A DNA stretch of 64,000 nucleotides from Hymenobacter cyanobacteriorum (GTDB lineage: Bacteria; Bacteroidota; Bacteroidia; Cytophagales; Hymenobacteraceae), in NCBI RefSeq assembly GCF_022631375.1, contig NZ_JALBGC010000004.1, positions 62,001 through 126,000 on the forward strand, in the 5' to 3' direction. Shown one piece after another: positions 42,501 to 51,400 of the stretch; the stretch's first letter is position 1, and each line of letters opens with the position of its first letter. Position numbers and translations under genes: made by a program. The notes below the pieces were generated by a model, which worked only from the letters and a program-made list of their open reading frames with translations, was not told the origin of the DNA and ran no database searches.

Positions 42501-44822
42501 ATCGCGCACAATGATGATTTTAGTGCCGCTGAAGGTGCCGTTGAGCGTGTTCAGGCTCGAGCCGCGCAGGTTGGCTACCAAGTTGCCCTGCACGCGCAGG
42601 TCGCCGCCCGTGTAGAAGCCCAGCGCCGTGAGGTTGGCCCCGCGTAGGTTCAGCTTGGTTACTTCGTAAGTCGGGTTTTTGGCATCGCGCAGGTTCACCA
42701 CGGCCGTCAGGTCGAGGTTCAGGTTGGGGTCGTTTTTGCTGCTGGCGTTGATGACGTAGCGGTTCCGGTCGAGGTCGACCGTGGCGGCCACGCCGTGGTA
42801 GGTGTAGCCGTTGTAGCGGGCGCTTTGCACGTTGGCGCGCACCTGGCCCACCAGCGTGTTGGGGTTTTGCAGGTCGCCGGTGGCGTTGATGCGACCCGTG
42901 GCCGTGACGCGCCCGATGGTAGGGTCCTTCAGCAGCTTGCCGAAATCGAAGCCGCCCACCGCGAAAGTGCCCACCAGCGGCTGCCGCCCGTTGGCCTGCT
43001 TGGCCCCCAGCCGCCCGCTGAACGCGAGGTTGCCGTAAGTCGAGCGCAGCTTCAAATTGGTATCGAAGGCCAGCGTGGTCGGCCGGCCCCGGAAGGTACC
43101 GCTAACCGCCACTGTGGGCGGAATGCTGATGTTGTTCGGGATGCTGCCCTTCGGCGCGAGGCTCAAAATGTCGGCCCGCGTGGTGTGGAAATCCTGGATG
43201 TCGAGGTCGGCGTACAGCCGTCCGTCGGTATTGGGTAGGCCCTGAATGCGGCCGCGCCGGGCCTTGAGCACGGTATTGCGGAGGCCCACAAACTCGAAGT
43301 TGCGCACCGAGAAGTCGCCCACGCGGCCGGCAATCTGCCCATTCAGCAACACGCTCTGATTGGGACCGGTATTGAAAGGTGCTGTGCCCGCGAGGTCGGG
43401 CGCCAGATACAGAATGTCGCGGAAGCCCAGGCGCACATTGCGCAGGTCGCCTTCAATCTTCAGGTTAGCCAGCTGCTTCACGTCGCTCAGCGCGGCCAAA
43501 TCTTTATAGCCAATGGCCAGCGTGCGCCGGATACGGGTGTGGGGCGTAATCAAATCTAGGCTATCAAGCCGAATCTGTACCGAGTCATACACCACGTTGG
43601 CTTTCCACGAGTCGATTTTGAAGCCGCTTTTCTCTTGCCCGGCCAGGTTGTCGACTTTGCCAGTGGTGCTGTTTTCCGAGTAGCGCAGGTCGTGCGTGTT
43701 CAGCACGAGGTTGGTGAAATCGAGGTGGTTGTAGTCGAGCGCCGGGATGCGGGTGCGCTGCTTGGGCTGATTGAAGTTGTCGAACTTCACGGCCAGGCCG
43801 CTGATGTCGGACTCATCGAGCAGCACGCGCCAGCCCGGCGCGGCGGCCGTCTGGCCGGTAGCGGCTTTGGCCTTGTCGGTGGCCTCGTCAAGCTTGCGCA
43901 CGGCTTCGGCGGGGTTCACCACGCGCTCGGCCACGGGCACGGCCTCGTTCTGGGCGTAGGCGAAAGCGGTATTTTTGAGGGTGAGCTTGCCCAGCGTCAC
44001 GCGCTGCTTTTGCAGGTCGATGTCCTTGGCAGTGATGTCGGCCAGGCCGATGTTGGTGCTGATAAACTGCGCTGCCGGGTCGTTTTTATACACAAATGCC
44101 ACGCTATCGAGCGTCGCGTGGTTCAGGCCGAATTGGAGCGTGAGCGGCTCGGTGGGGCCAGTATTTTCCACCTCGGGCGCCGTCTTGGTTTGGATGATGC
44201 TGATGGCCGAGCGCCGCAGGGCCGCGTTATCCACCTTATAGATGGACTTGTCCACATTCACCTCGTCCATGTTGGCCGTGAACTCGCCGATGCGGGCCCG
44301 AATGTCGGAGCCCGTCACCTGGTCGTTCTGGGTGAAATAGATGTTGGTGAGGCGGGCCTTGCCGATGTCGTACTTCAGGGCCGAGGCTGTGGTGTCGACC
44401 GGTGCGTTGGGGTCCACGAAGGCATCGATGATGAAGTCGTAGTTGTTTACCGAATCGGGCTCGGTGCGGGTGAGGCGCACGCGGCCGTCGTTCAGCTCCA
44501 CGTTCGACACATTTACCTGGCTGTGCAGCAGCGCCCAGATGTCGAGGTCGACGCCGAGGTGGCCGACGGAAAGCAGCGTGTCGCGCTTCTGGTCTTCCAG
44601 ATAAACACCGTCGAGGTTAATGGCGTGGCGGAAATCGGTGCGGAATTTCCCGATTCTTACTTCCGTCTTCAGCTTGCCGCGCAAGTAGCTTTCGACGCGC
44701 CGGGCCACGAAATCCTGCCCGGCCGGGAATTGAAGCACAACGACTACTGCTATAACTAACAGCAGGATAAAGGCCAGCAGCCCCAGGATTCCGTAAAGAG
44801 TTCGGCGCAGAAAAGTGGACAA
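39570..44822 (-). CDS. tamB: Translocation and assembly module protein TamB (AsmA-like)
   Basis: 1750 residues. An N-terminal membrane anchor (TLYGILGLLAFILLLVIAVVVVLQF) is followed by a long periplasmic beta-rich body of repeated short strands, as in AsmA-like bridge proteins, and by the C-terminal DUF490 region (GQYHLSLYDLASRDFIIRRGSSITWSGDP type; VSLLILG-type SLLILGRFLQ). The tail after DUF490 is Lys-rich (RKQQRKQEKAEKKAGG). It spans the periplasm and pairs with TamL, encoded immediately downstream with overlapping ends. It is larger than the proteobacterial protein (about 1260 residues), as is usual in Bacteroidota. Confidence 0.9.
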   Translation of the reverse strand: MSTFLRRTLYGILGLLAFILLLVIAVVVVLQFPAGQDFVARRVESYLRGKLKTEVRIGKFRTDFRHAINLDGVYLEDQKRDTLLSVGHLGVDLDIWALLHSQVNVSNVELNDGRVRLTRTEPDSVNNYDFIIDAFVDPNAPVDTTASALKYDIGKARLTNIYFTQNDQVTGSDIRARIGEFTANMDEVNVDKSIYKVDNAALRRSAISIIQTKTAPEVENTGPTEPLTLQFGLNHATLDSVAFVYKNDPAAQFISTNIGLADITAKDIDLQKQRVTLGKLTLKNTAFAYAQNEAVPVAERVVNPAEAVRKLDEATDKAKAATGQTAAAPGWRVLLDESDISGLAVKFDNFNQPKQRTRIPALDYNHLDFTNLVLNTHDLRYSENSTTGKVDNLAGQEKSGFKIDSWKANVVYDSVQIRLDSLDLITPHTRIRRTLAIGYKDLAALSDVKQLANLKIEGDLRNVRLGFRDILYLAPDLAGTAPFNTGPNQSVLLNGQIAGRVGDFSVRNFEFVGLRNTVLKARRGRIQGLPNTDGRLYADLDIQDFHTTRADILSLAPKGSIPNNISIPPTVAVSGTFRGRPTTLAFDTNLKLRSTYGNLAFSGRLGAKQANGRQPLVGTFAVGGFDFGKLLKDPTIGRVTATGRINATGDLQNPNTLVGQVRANVQSARYNGYTYHGVAATVDLDRNRYVINASSKNDPNLNLDLTAVVNLRDAKNPTYEVTKLNLRGANLTALGFYTGGDLRVQGNLVANLRGSSLNTLNGTFSGTKIIIVRDNQAFPLDSLNGRILQNDRRTLATITSDIANVNLDGNVHLGDIATELQQHLDRYFDVPGVKYVPNGADRHFTYSLKLKDPTLATKLVKGLKKISPFTLAGDYSRQAARLTANTSIPVIRYENYKLDSLRLNVDSDPAKLDYSLRLAQAAQDTTLKLRRPSIIGNVANNKLFTRVAILGDSANRERLAVAGTLQALAQGGGRGSSVVYEFVAAPEQVINYENWTAGANNFVRYYPTGEVVANGLNLTNGRSTLALQSQNPQVRTSPLGVTFTNFELAELAKIVQQSDSLVAGNLNGTARIDNLGKKNQAFTADATIKNLVFQKAQIGDIALKATNPAPSRYDLDARLTGGASGTVGGAGNDVHVTGTYLASSATPLDLVVDANRLNLKLIEPFSVGQVRRASGYVRGQLTVKGAPSAPIVRGTLNTSDDAAFVVPQLGSLYRLPNQAIAFEERGLAFNNFTILDSTSNKAVINGYLLTKNYVDYAFDMRATTNNFLAVNSTRKNNQLFYGKLAVDSDTRLTGPLTLIKVVTNVTVVEPSNLTVESPLADPSKVDTEGIVQWIDKSAPIDTMLARKLAAGDTLRMAAAGYDVTAVVTVTDKTPFTIVIDPVSGDNLRVRANGTLNTNIDPTGNITLSGRIVVTRGQYHLSLYDLASRDFIIRRGSSITWSGDPYNADLNITAVYRVQAAPADLLAGQGSNDPTANTISRNRLPFQVLLNVTENLSKPLIGFDITLPENQRGALGGEVEAKLAQLRQPNQTSELSKQVFSLLILGRFLQENPFQSSASEGFVATQLRGSVSSVLTDQLQNLTGKYLAGLGVDLGVTNQADYSSGSAKSRTDLNVAVRRQFLNNRLSVRLGTDVPLSGNQGTQATQGANAASNFAGDVSIEYTVLRDGRLRLRAFRQNAYEDIDGQLIKTGAALVFQREYRDLKELFSKVPKEIKAERKQQRKQEKAEKKAGGNDSTQTAPVARADSSKVK

Positions 44823-45065
44823 GGCGGGAAGGAATTAACAACGACACAAAGCGGGGCAATCCTCCCAAACGCAGGAACGGCGGCGCGGGTTGGGAAATAG
44901 CGCGGCACTGTGGCGCGCTGAACACGGCCCCGCCGGTCTGCGTAAGTCCCGGCCCAAGCGGCGGCGGATGCGCAACCGTTTGAGCAAAACCCCACGCTTT
45001 CGGCTTCACAAATCCTCCTCCGGCAAGTCCTTATCTTGCACCCCCAACCCCCCACCAGCTTGCCC

Positions 45066-47897
45066 ATGATACTACGTTTCTCCCTACCCTACCGCACCGT
45101 TTTTGGCCAGCGCCTGGCCGTATGTGGCTCGCACCCGAGCCTGGGCAGCTGGCAGCCCGCCGCGGCCGTGGCCCTCAACTACGACGAAGCCACCACCTGC
45201 TGGAGCCTCGAAATTGAGCTGCCCGACACCGCCGCCGACCTTACCTATAAGTACGTGCTGTGCGACGACAATACCGGCGCGCAGCACTGGGAAGCCGGGG
45301 CCAACCGCCACATCGCCTACGACCCCGCCCGCACCACCCGCCTGCATCTGGCCGACTACTGGCGGGCCCCCGCCCAGCCCGAAAATGAGCTGCTGACCGC
45401 CGCCTTCACCAAAGGCCTGTTCCGCCGCCCGGCCCGCGCCGCGGTAGCTGCCGAAGCGCCAGTTTCTAAAGCCAAAAAGGCCCCCGCCGCCAAAACCAAA
45501 GCTGCCAAAGCTGCTGCTGAATCATCAGTAACCGAGCCAGCAACCAGCAACCAGCAACCAACCACCAGCAAAGCCCCCGCCGCCGGCGAAACCCTGTTCC
45601 GCCTGCTGGCTCCGCGCGTCGACTCGCACCTGGGTTTGTGCGTCCTCGGCTCCGACCCGGCGCTGGGGGCCTGGGACAACACCAAAGCCCTCGTGCTGTC
45701 GGATGCCGAGTATCCGACCTGGACCGGTACCGTGACGCTGCAAAACCCCGGCGAGGACTGCTTCTATAAGTATGCCATATGGGATGCGGCCGCCGGCCAC
45801 GCCCTCGACATGGAAGGCGGCGAAAACCGCGTGGTGCCCGCTACCGAAAACCGCACCGCCGCCCGCGTCTTCAACGACGAGGCCTACCGCTACGCCGATG
45901 CCTGGCGCGGGGCCGGCGTGGCCCTGCCCGTGTTTGCCATGCGCAGTGCCCAAGGCTTCGGGGTAGGGGAGTTCACCGACCTGCGGCTGCTGACCGACTG
46001 GGCCGTGCAAACGGGCATGAAGCTGATTCAGATTCTGCCAATCAACGATACCACCGCCACCCACACTTGGGTTGATTCTTATCCGTACGCCGCCATTTCG
46101 GTGTTTGCGCTGCACCCGCAGTTCATCCACCTCGAAGGTATCGCCGCCCTCAAGGACAAGAAGGCTGCGAAGGAGCTGGCCCAGCTCAAGGAACAGCTCA
46201 ACGCCAAGGACTTCGTGGACTACGAGCCGGTGATGGCGGCCAAGTGGAAGTCCCTGAAGCTGCTCTATAAGCAGGAAAAGCAGGCTTTCCTGGCCGACCC
46301 GGAGTACCGCGAGTTTCTGGCCAGCCAGGGCAGCTGGTTGGTGCCCTACGCCGCCTTCTCGGCGCTGCGCGACCGGTTCGGCACCGCCGATTTCAACCAG
46401 TGGCCTGCTGATTTCCGCAGCCCCCAGAACCTGGGCGAGCTCACCGCCGAAACCGCTGCCGACTACGACGACTTCGGCCTGTTCTTCTTCACTCAGTTCC
46501 ATCTCGATAAGCAGCTGCGCGAAGCCGTGGCCTACGCCCGCTCCAAAGGCGTGGTGCTGAAGGGCGACCTGCCCATCGGCATCTACCGCCACTCGGTGGA
46601 TGCCTGGACGCAGCCCGAACTCTACCACATGAACGCCCAGGCCGGCGCCCCGCCGGACGACTTCTCGACCACCGGCCAGAACTGGCGCTTCCCCACCTAC
46701 AACTGGACGCGCATGGCCGAAGACGGCTACCTGTGGTGGAAACAGCGCATGGGCCACCTGGCCCGCTACTTCGACGCCCTGCGCATCGACCACATCCTCG
46801 GCTTCTTCCGCATCTGGGAGATGCCGATTGAGTCGGTGGAAGGCCTGCTGGGCCACTTCTCGCCGGCTCTGCCGCTGCACCGCCACGAGATTGAGCAGCG
46901 CCTCGGCTGGTTCGACTACTCGCGCCTGTGCGAACCCTACATCCGTTGGCACATGCTGCAGGATATCTTCCAGGGAGAGGCGCAGCACGTGTTTGACGAG
47001 TACATGGACGATGCCAGCTACGGCCGCATCCACCTTAAGCCGCACGTAAACGACCAGCGCAAAATCGAGGCTTACATCCTCCAGAAGCTGGCCGCCCAGC
47101 CCGAGCACGCCGATTACTTCGCCTGGCTGCAAAAGGGTTTGTTCCGGTTGGTGAACGAAGTGCTGTTCGTGCCCGCCGGCAACGACTTCTACCACCCGCG
47201 CATCACCCTGAACAAGAGCTATTCCTTCCGCGAGCTCGACTCGGAGCAGGACCGCAGCCGCCTCTACGACGACATCTACGTCGATTTCTTCTTCCGTCGT
47301 CACGAGGAATTCTGGCGCCAGCAGGGCCTCACCAAGCTGCCGCCCGTGCGCTACGCCACCGACATGCTCATCTGCGGCGAAGACCTTGGCATGGTGCCCG
47401 CCTCGGTGCCCGGCGTGATGAAGCAGCTCGGCATGCTCGGCCTGAACGTGCAGCGCATGCCCTCGAACCCCGAAGTCGAGTTCAGCCACCCCAACGACGC
47501 CGCCTACCTGAGCGTCGTCACGCCCAGCAGCCACGACACCAGCACCGTGCGCGGCTGGTGGGAGGAGGACCGGGTGCGCACCCAGCGCTTCTTCGAAACC
47601 ATATTAGGCCACTGGCGCGAGGTGGCCCCGTTCTACTGCGAGCCCTGGGTGGCACGCGAGATTCTGGTGCAACACCTGCACTCGCCGGCCATGTGGGCCA
47701 TTTTCCCGCTCCAGGATTTGCTGGCCATCGACGGCCACCTGCGCCGGGCCAACCCGCACGAGGAGCAAATCAACGTGCCCAGCAACCCCACCCACTTCTG
47801 GAAGTATCGCCTGCACCTGCCGCTAGAAGAGCTGGTGGAAGCTGTCGGCTTCAACGAGCCGCTGCGGGCGCTGGTGGCGGCCAGCGGGCGCGGCTAG
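45066..47897 (+). CDS. malQ: 4-alpha-glucanotransferase, DPE2-like (two CBM20 + GH77)
   Basis: 943 residues from MILRFSLPYRTVFGQRLAV. Two starch-binding CBM20 domains lie at about 1-105 and 180-285, separated by an Ala/Lys-rich linker (around 130-180). The GH77 domain follows, with the nucleophile Asp in ALRIDHILG, the acid/base Glu in ICGEDLGMVP and the stabilising Asp in SSHDTSTVRG. The layout matches plant disproportionating enzyme 2 and some Bacteroidota enzymes rather than the shorter E. coli MalQ. It transfers glucan segments from maltose or maltodextrin in the cytoplasm. It is divergent from tamB across 243 bp and is followed by a strong terminator. Confidence 0.92.
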   Translation: MILRFSLPYRTVFGQRLAVCGSHPSLGSWQPAAAVALNYDEATTCWSLEIELPDTAADLTYKYVLCDDNTGAQHWEAGANRHIAYDPARTTRLHLADYWRAPAQPENELLTAAFTKGLFRRPARAAVAAEAPVSKAKKAPAAKTKAAKAAAESSVTEPATSNQQPTTSKAPAAGETLFRLLAPRVDSHLGLCVLGSDPALGAWDNTKALVLSDAEYPTWTGTVTLQNPGEDCFYKYAIWDAAAGHALDMEGGENRVVPATENRTAARVFNDEAYRYADAWRGAGVALPVFAMRSAQGFGVGEFTDLRLLTDWAVQTGMKLIQILPINDTTATHTWVDSYPYAAISVFALHPQFIHLEGIAALKDKKAAKELAQLKEQLNAKDFVDYEPVMAAKWKSLKLLYKQEKQAFLADPEYREFLASQGSWLVPYAAFSALRDRFGTADFNQWPADFRSPQNLGELTAETAADYDDFGLFFFTQFHLDKQLREAVAYARSKGVVLKGDLPIGIYRHSVDAWTQPELYHMNAQAGAPPDDFSTTGQNWRFPTYNWTRMAEDGYLWWKQRMGHLARYFDALRIDHILGFFRIWEMPIESVEGLLGHFSPALPLHRHEIEQRLGWFDYSRLCEPYIRWHMLQDIFQGEAQHVFDEYMDDASYGRIHLKPHVNDQRKIEAYILQKLAAQPEHADYFAWLQKGLFRLVNEVLFVPAGNDFYHPRITLNKSYSFRELDSEQDRSRLYDDIYVDFFFRRHEEFWRQQGLTKLPPVRYATDMLICGEDLGMVPASVPGVMKQLGMLGLNVQRMPSNPEVEFSHPNDAAYLSVVTPSSHDTSTVRGWWEEDRVRTQRFFETILGHWREVAPFYCEPWVAREILVQHLHSPAMWAIFPLQDLLAIDGHLRRANPHEEQINVPSNPTHFWKYRLHLPLEELVEAVGFNEPLRALVAASGRG

Positions 47898-47924
47898 CGC
47901 AACTCGTAACAAATTGTTAATCTG

Positions 47925-47956
47925 AAAGCTCCTTTCTTTTTGGAAAGGAGCTTTTT
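47925..47956 (+). terminator. Rho-independent terminator of malQ
   Basis: An 11-bp stem (47926-47936 with 47943-47953) with a T-rich loop and a run of T to 47956, 28 bp after the malQ stop. Confidence 0.88.
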
Positions 47957-48429
47957 GCGTGTGCATAAAATGGTTGAATGCCAAAAACGTACCCGGTAAT
48001 CGCCTTAGTGATGGGAAATACCGCAATTTATTCATATTCAGCTGATAAGCAATAATGGAAGTATTGCTTGTGTAATAAAAAATTGTACTATAATAATAAA
48101 TATAATAGTTATTTAAAACGTCAATCCGATTGCTAAAGTAAGGCGTATATTCTCTTTAATCTCATTTTAATAAAGTTAACTAATTGTTATACTGGCAGAT
48201 TTAGAAATATAGAATCAACCTATTTAGTCGTGTGAAATAGGGTGTTGGTCGAAATTTAGACTTGGTGGGACACTGCATAACATAATTTTGCGGTGTTCTA
48301 GGTATGTGATAAACCAAGAATATTAGAGCCGTCTGCTCTGCACTATTTTCTCTACCAGGTTAGCTAGTCGGCCATTGGTAACTAACCATTTGATTCTGAA
48401 CTGTATTTTTTAACCCTTTTCCACTTTTT
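47957..48429. other. AT-rich region with promoter of the giant T9SS protein
   Basis: 473 bp without a gene, markedly AT-rich against the surrounding high GC. TAATTTTG at 48283-48290 is an exact Bacteroidota -7 element (TAnnTTTG), with TTGG at 48262 as a poor -33; this would start transcription about 140 bp before the ATG at 48430. The AT content suggests a strongly used promoter or an insertion junction. Confidence 0.5.
48283..48290 (+). promoter_or_regulatory. Bacteroidota -7 element TAnnTTTG
   Basis: TAATTTTG matches the consensus exactly in an AT-rich intergenic region 140 bp upstream of the giant T9SS gene; the -33 partner is weak. Confidence 0.45.
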
Positions 48430-51400
48430 ATGAAAATTCTCTTACGGTTTCTCATCTTGTTTGTGGCTTGGGCGGTCATAGGCCAGCAAGCCGCCCGAGC
48501 ACAAACACCAGACGCTAAAACGGCTAATGTTGGAAATAACCCAACCCTGCTATACTTTATCCCAAGCTTTAGCGTCACGGGAACACCTGCTGCGGCACGT
48601 TACAGGTTCAATACGATTCCTGCCACGGGCACTGTCCAATACCGAGCCAATGCTGACGGTACAGGTGGCTTTACTAATGCTACTGCCAATGCGGTGGTTA
48701 CTGCTGCCCAAGCTAGTACCTTGGCTTACAATCCGGCGAACACGGCTAACAACACGGGCACTTTCACTTTCACGTACGCGGCCAACTCGCAGACTACGGG
48801 TGGCACATTTGTCGGTGCCGCAGTTTACACTATCAACGTCTCGATAATAGCCAACGACCAAACGGCCGTTATTATGCCCAATACCAATGGGCAAACTGCT
48901 ATTCCAGCGCTTTCTGTTAGCTCCACCCTAACGCCGGCTAAATACCGTATCCTGACTTTGCCCAGCGCCTCGCAGGGGGTGCTTTATGTAAACGGCACGC
49001 AGGTAACTGCAGCCCGTGACCTAACCGTTGCCGAATCTGGGCAGATAACGTTTGACCCCACTGCCGGCTACGCGGGCAATGCCTTCTTCACTTACGCTGC
49101 TGCCGATGCCAGTGGCACCTTAGGTACTACGGCCCGCTACTCGCTGCCGGTGAGCAAAGCTGCTTGCGGTGCCACGGCGGGGCTTGATTTCTCGCGCCGC
49201 GGGGCCGAAGACTGGAAAGCTTTTAGCGCTACGGTGGGCAATACTACGGTTACGACCAGCGGCTATAGCACTACTGTTACCGGAACGAACACGAATACTT
49301 TTGCCATCGGCAACAACGGCACCCTGCCCGGCCCGGCGCTGGTATGGCAGCAGAACAACATCGGCAACGACCCCGCTACTACACCCAACGTGGCGACAGT
49401 GACTTTCACTTTCAGCCGCCCGGTAAGCAACCTGTCGTTCGCAGTAAGTGATATTGACAAAGACATTACCAACGCCAATTTCATTGATGAACTGACATTT
49501 GATGGCTATGCCACTACTGGCAGTGCCACCCCCATCAGCTTGTCGGCTGGTGACGTGGCCGTAGCTGCTGGTGTCAACCAGCTAGTAGCCGGCACCAACA
49601 CGGTGCAGGGCATTGGGGTAAGTGCCAGCGACCCGGCCTCCACCGTGGTGCTGACCTTTCCGAGCCCCGTACAGAAGCTGGTACTGACCTACCGTAACAC
49701 GGCTCCCTATGTGAATGGTACTACTAACCGCACACAAACAGTGGGCATTCCGTCGCTTATTTTCTGCTCGCAGGCCGAAGTGTTTACGCAGTTTGCCAGC
49801 GGCACCACGGCCACTACTACGGGCAGCAACGTCAACTACACTGTTGATTTCGGCAACAACGGCGCCGACGCGGCCAACCCCCAGGCCCGCACCGTGACCC
49901 TGCCGGCCGGCGTAACCAACGTGGTGGTGCCCACGGGCGCTACTTACACAGCCGCTACCCGGGTTATCGACTTTGGCTCGGCTACAGTAGCTAGCGGCAC
50001 TACCAATACGTTCGCCTTTAGCTTCAACGCACCGGCTACGGCCGGTACCTACAGCCTGGTAGCCAGCACCAGCAGCCCGGCCGAAGACCCGAACCTGGCC
50101 AATAACACCGCCACCCGCACGCTGGTAGTGAGCAACTGCACGACCACGGCATCGTTGGACTACACCGCCCTGACACCTGGAACGGCTGTCACCGGCATCC
50201 GCCGCGGTGCTATCAATGGCGGGGCCACCTCGCAAGGGCCTACCACCGATGCGGCCTCCGATGGCATCACAGTTAAATATCAAAACTATACTTCACCTAG
50301 TACCACGACGCAGAACGACTACTACGTGGGCACCAGTGTAGCACTAAGCAGCCAGGCATTGGTATGGCAGATTACCAGCACTGCGGTTGGCGACCAGTCG
50401 ACGGTGACGATGCTGCTCAGCCGGCCGGTTGATAACCTGTCGCTGAAACTGCTGGACATCGACAAAAACCTTAACACGCAGAATTTTACTGACCGCCTTA
50501 CCCTCGATGGCTACCCAACGGCCACCGGTGGCACGGCCGCTACCCTGACGGCCGCCAACTTCACGCTGGGGTCATCGAACAGCTTTATTGGCAACAATAC
50601 GGTAGAAGGCACCAACAATTCGGCATCTAACGAAACACTGGGCGACCTGACGGTGAAGTTTACTTCGCCCGTGCAGCGCATCGTGTTCACCTACACCAAC
50701 ACGAGCACCAGCACGGCTTCCAGCCGCCAGCAGACGTTTGGTATCCCCCTGCTGACGTACTGCTCGCCGGCCGATGTCGCTACGACCATCACGGCGGCCA
50801 GCACGCCGCTGTTCGGCGGCTCGCAGGCTCAGTTGAACGTAACATTCGTCAACAACGGCCCCAACGCTGCGGCTAGCGTAACGCGCCAAGTGCAACTCAT
50901 CCCGAACCTGGTGGGTGTGGTAGCTACCAACGGCGGCACCTATGACTCGGCCTCGGGCCTGGTTACTTACACCAATACTGCTTCGCTCGCCAACGGCGGC
51001 AACCTGAACTCGACCATCACCTTTACGACTCCGGTGTCGGGCACTGTTACCGCTTCGTCGGTAATCAATACTACGACCAGCGAAGGCGGCCTGACCGACA
51101 ACAACACGGCCAACGCCAGCTATGTAGTGACTCCGGCCGCTGACCTGACCACTTCCCTGACCGGCCCGACTTCCGTAACGCCGGGCCAGGCAACGGGCAA
51201 CTACACGGTGACGTTCACCAACGAAGGCTCGAGCCAGGCCACGCTCGTTACGCAGAAAGTGACGCTGCCGACCGGTGCCACCAATGTGTTCGTAAACGGC
51301 GCTCCGGTTACGGCAACCGGTGGCGTGATTGACTTCGGCACGGCAACCACGCTGAACAGCGGCGCTGCCAACACGTTCACCTTTAGCTTCACGCCGGCAG

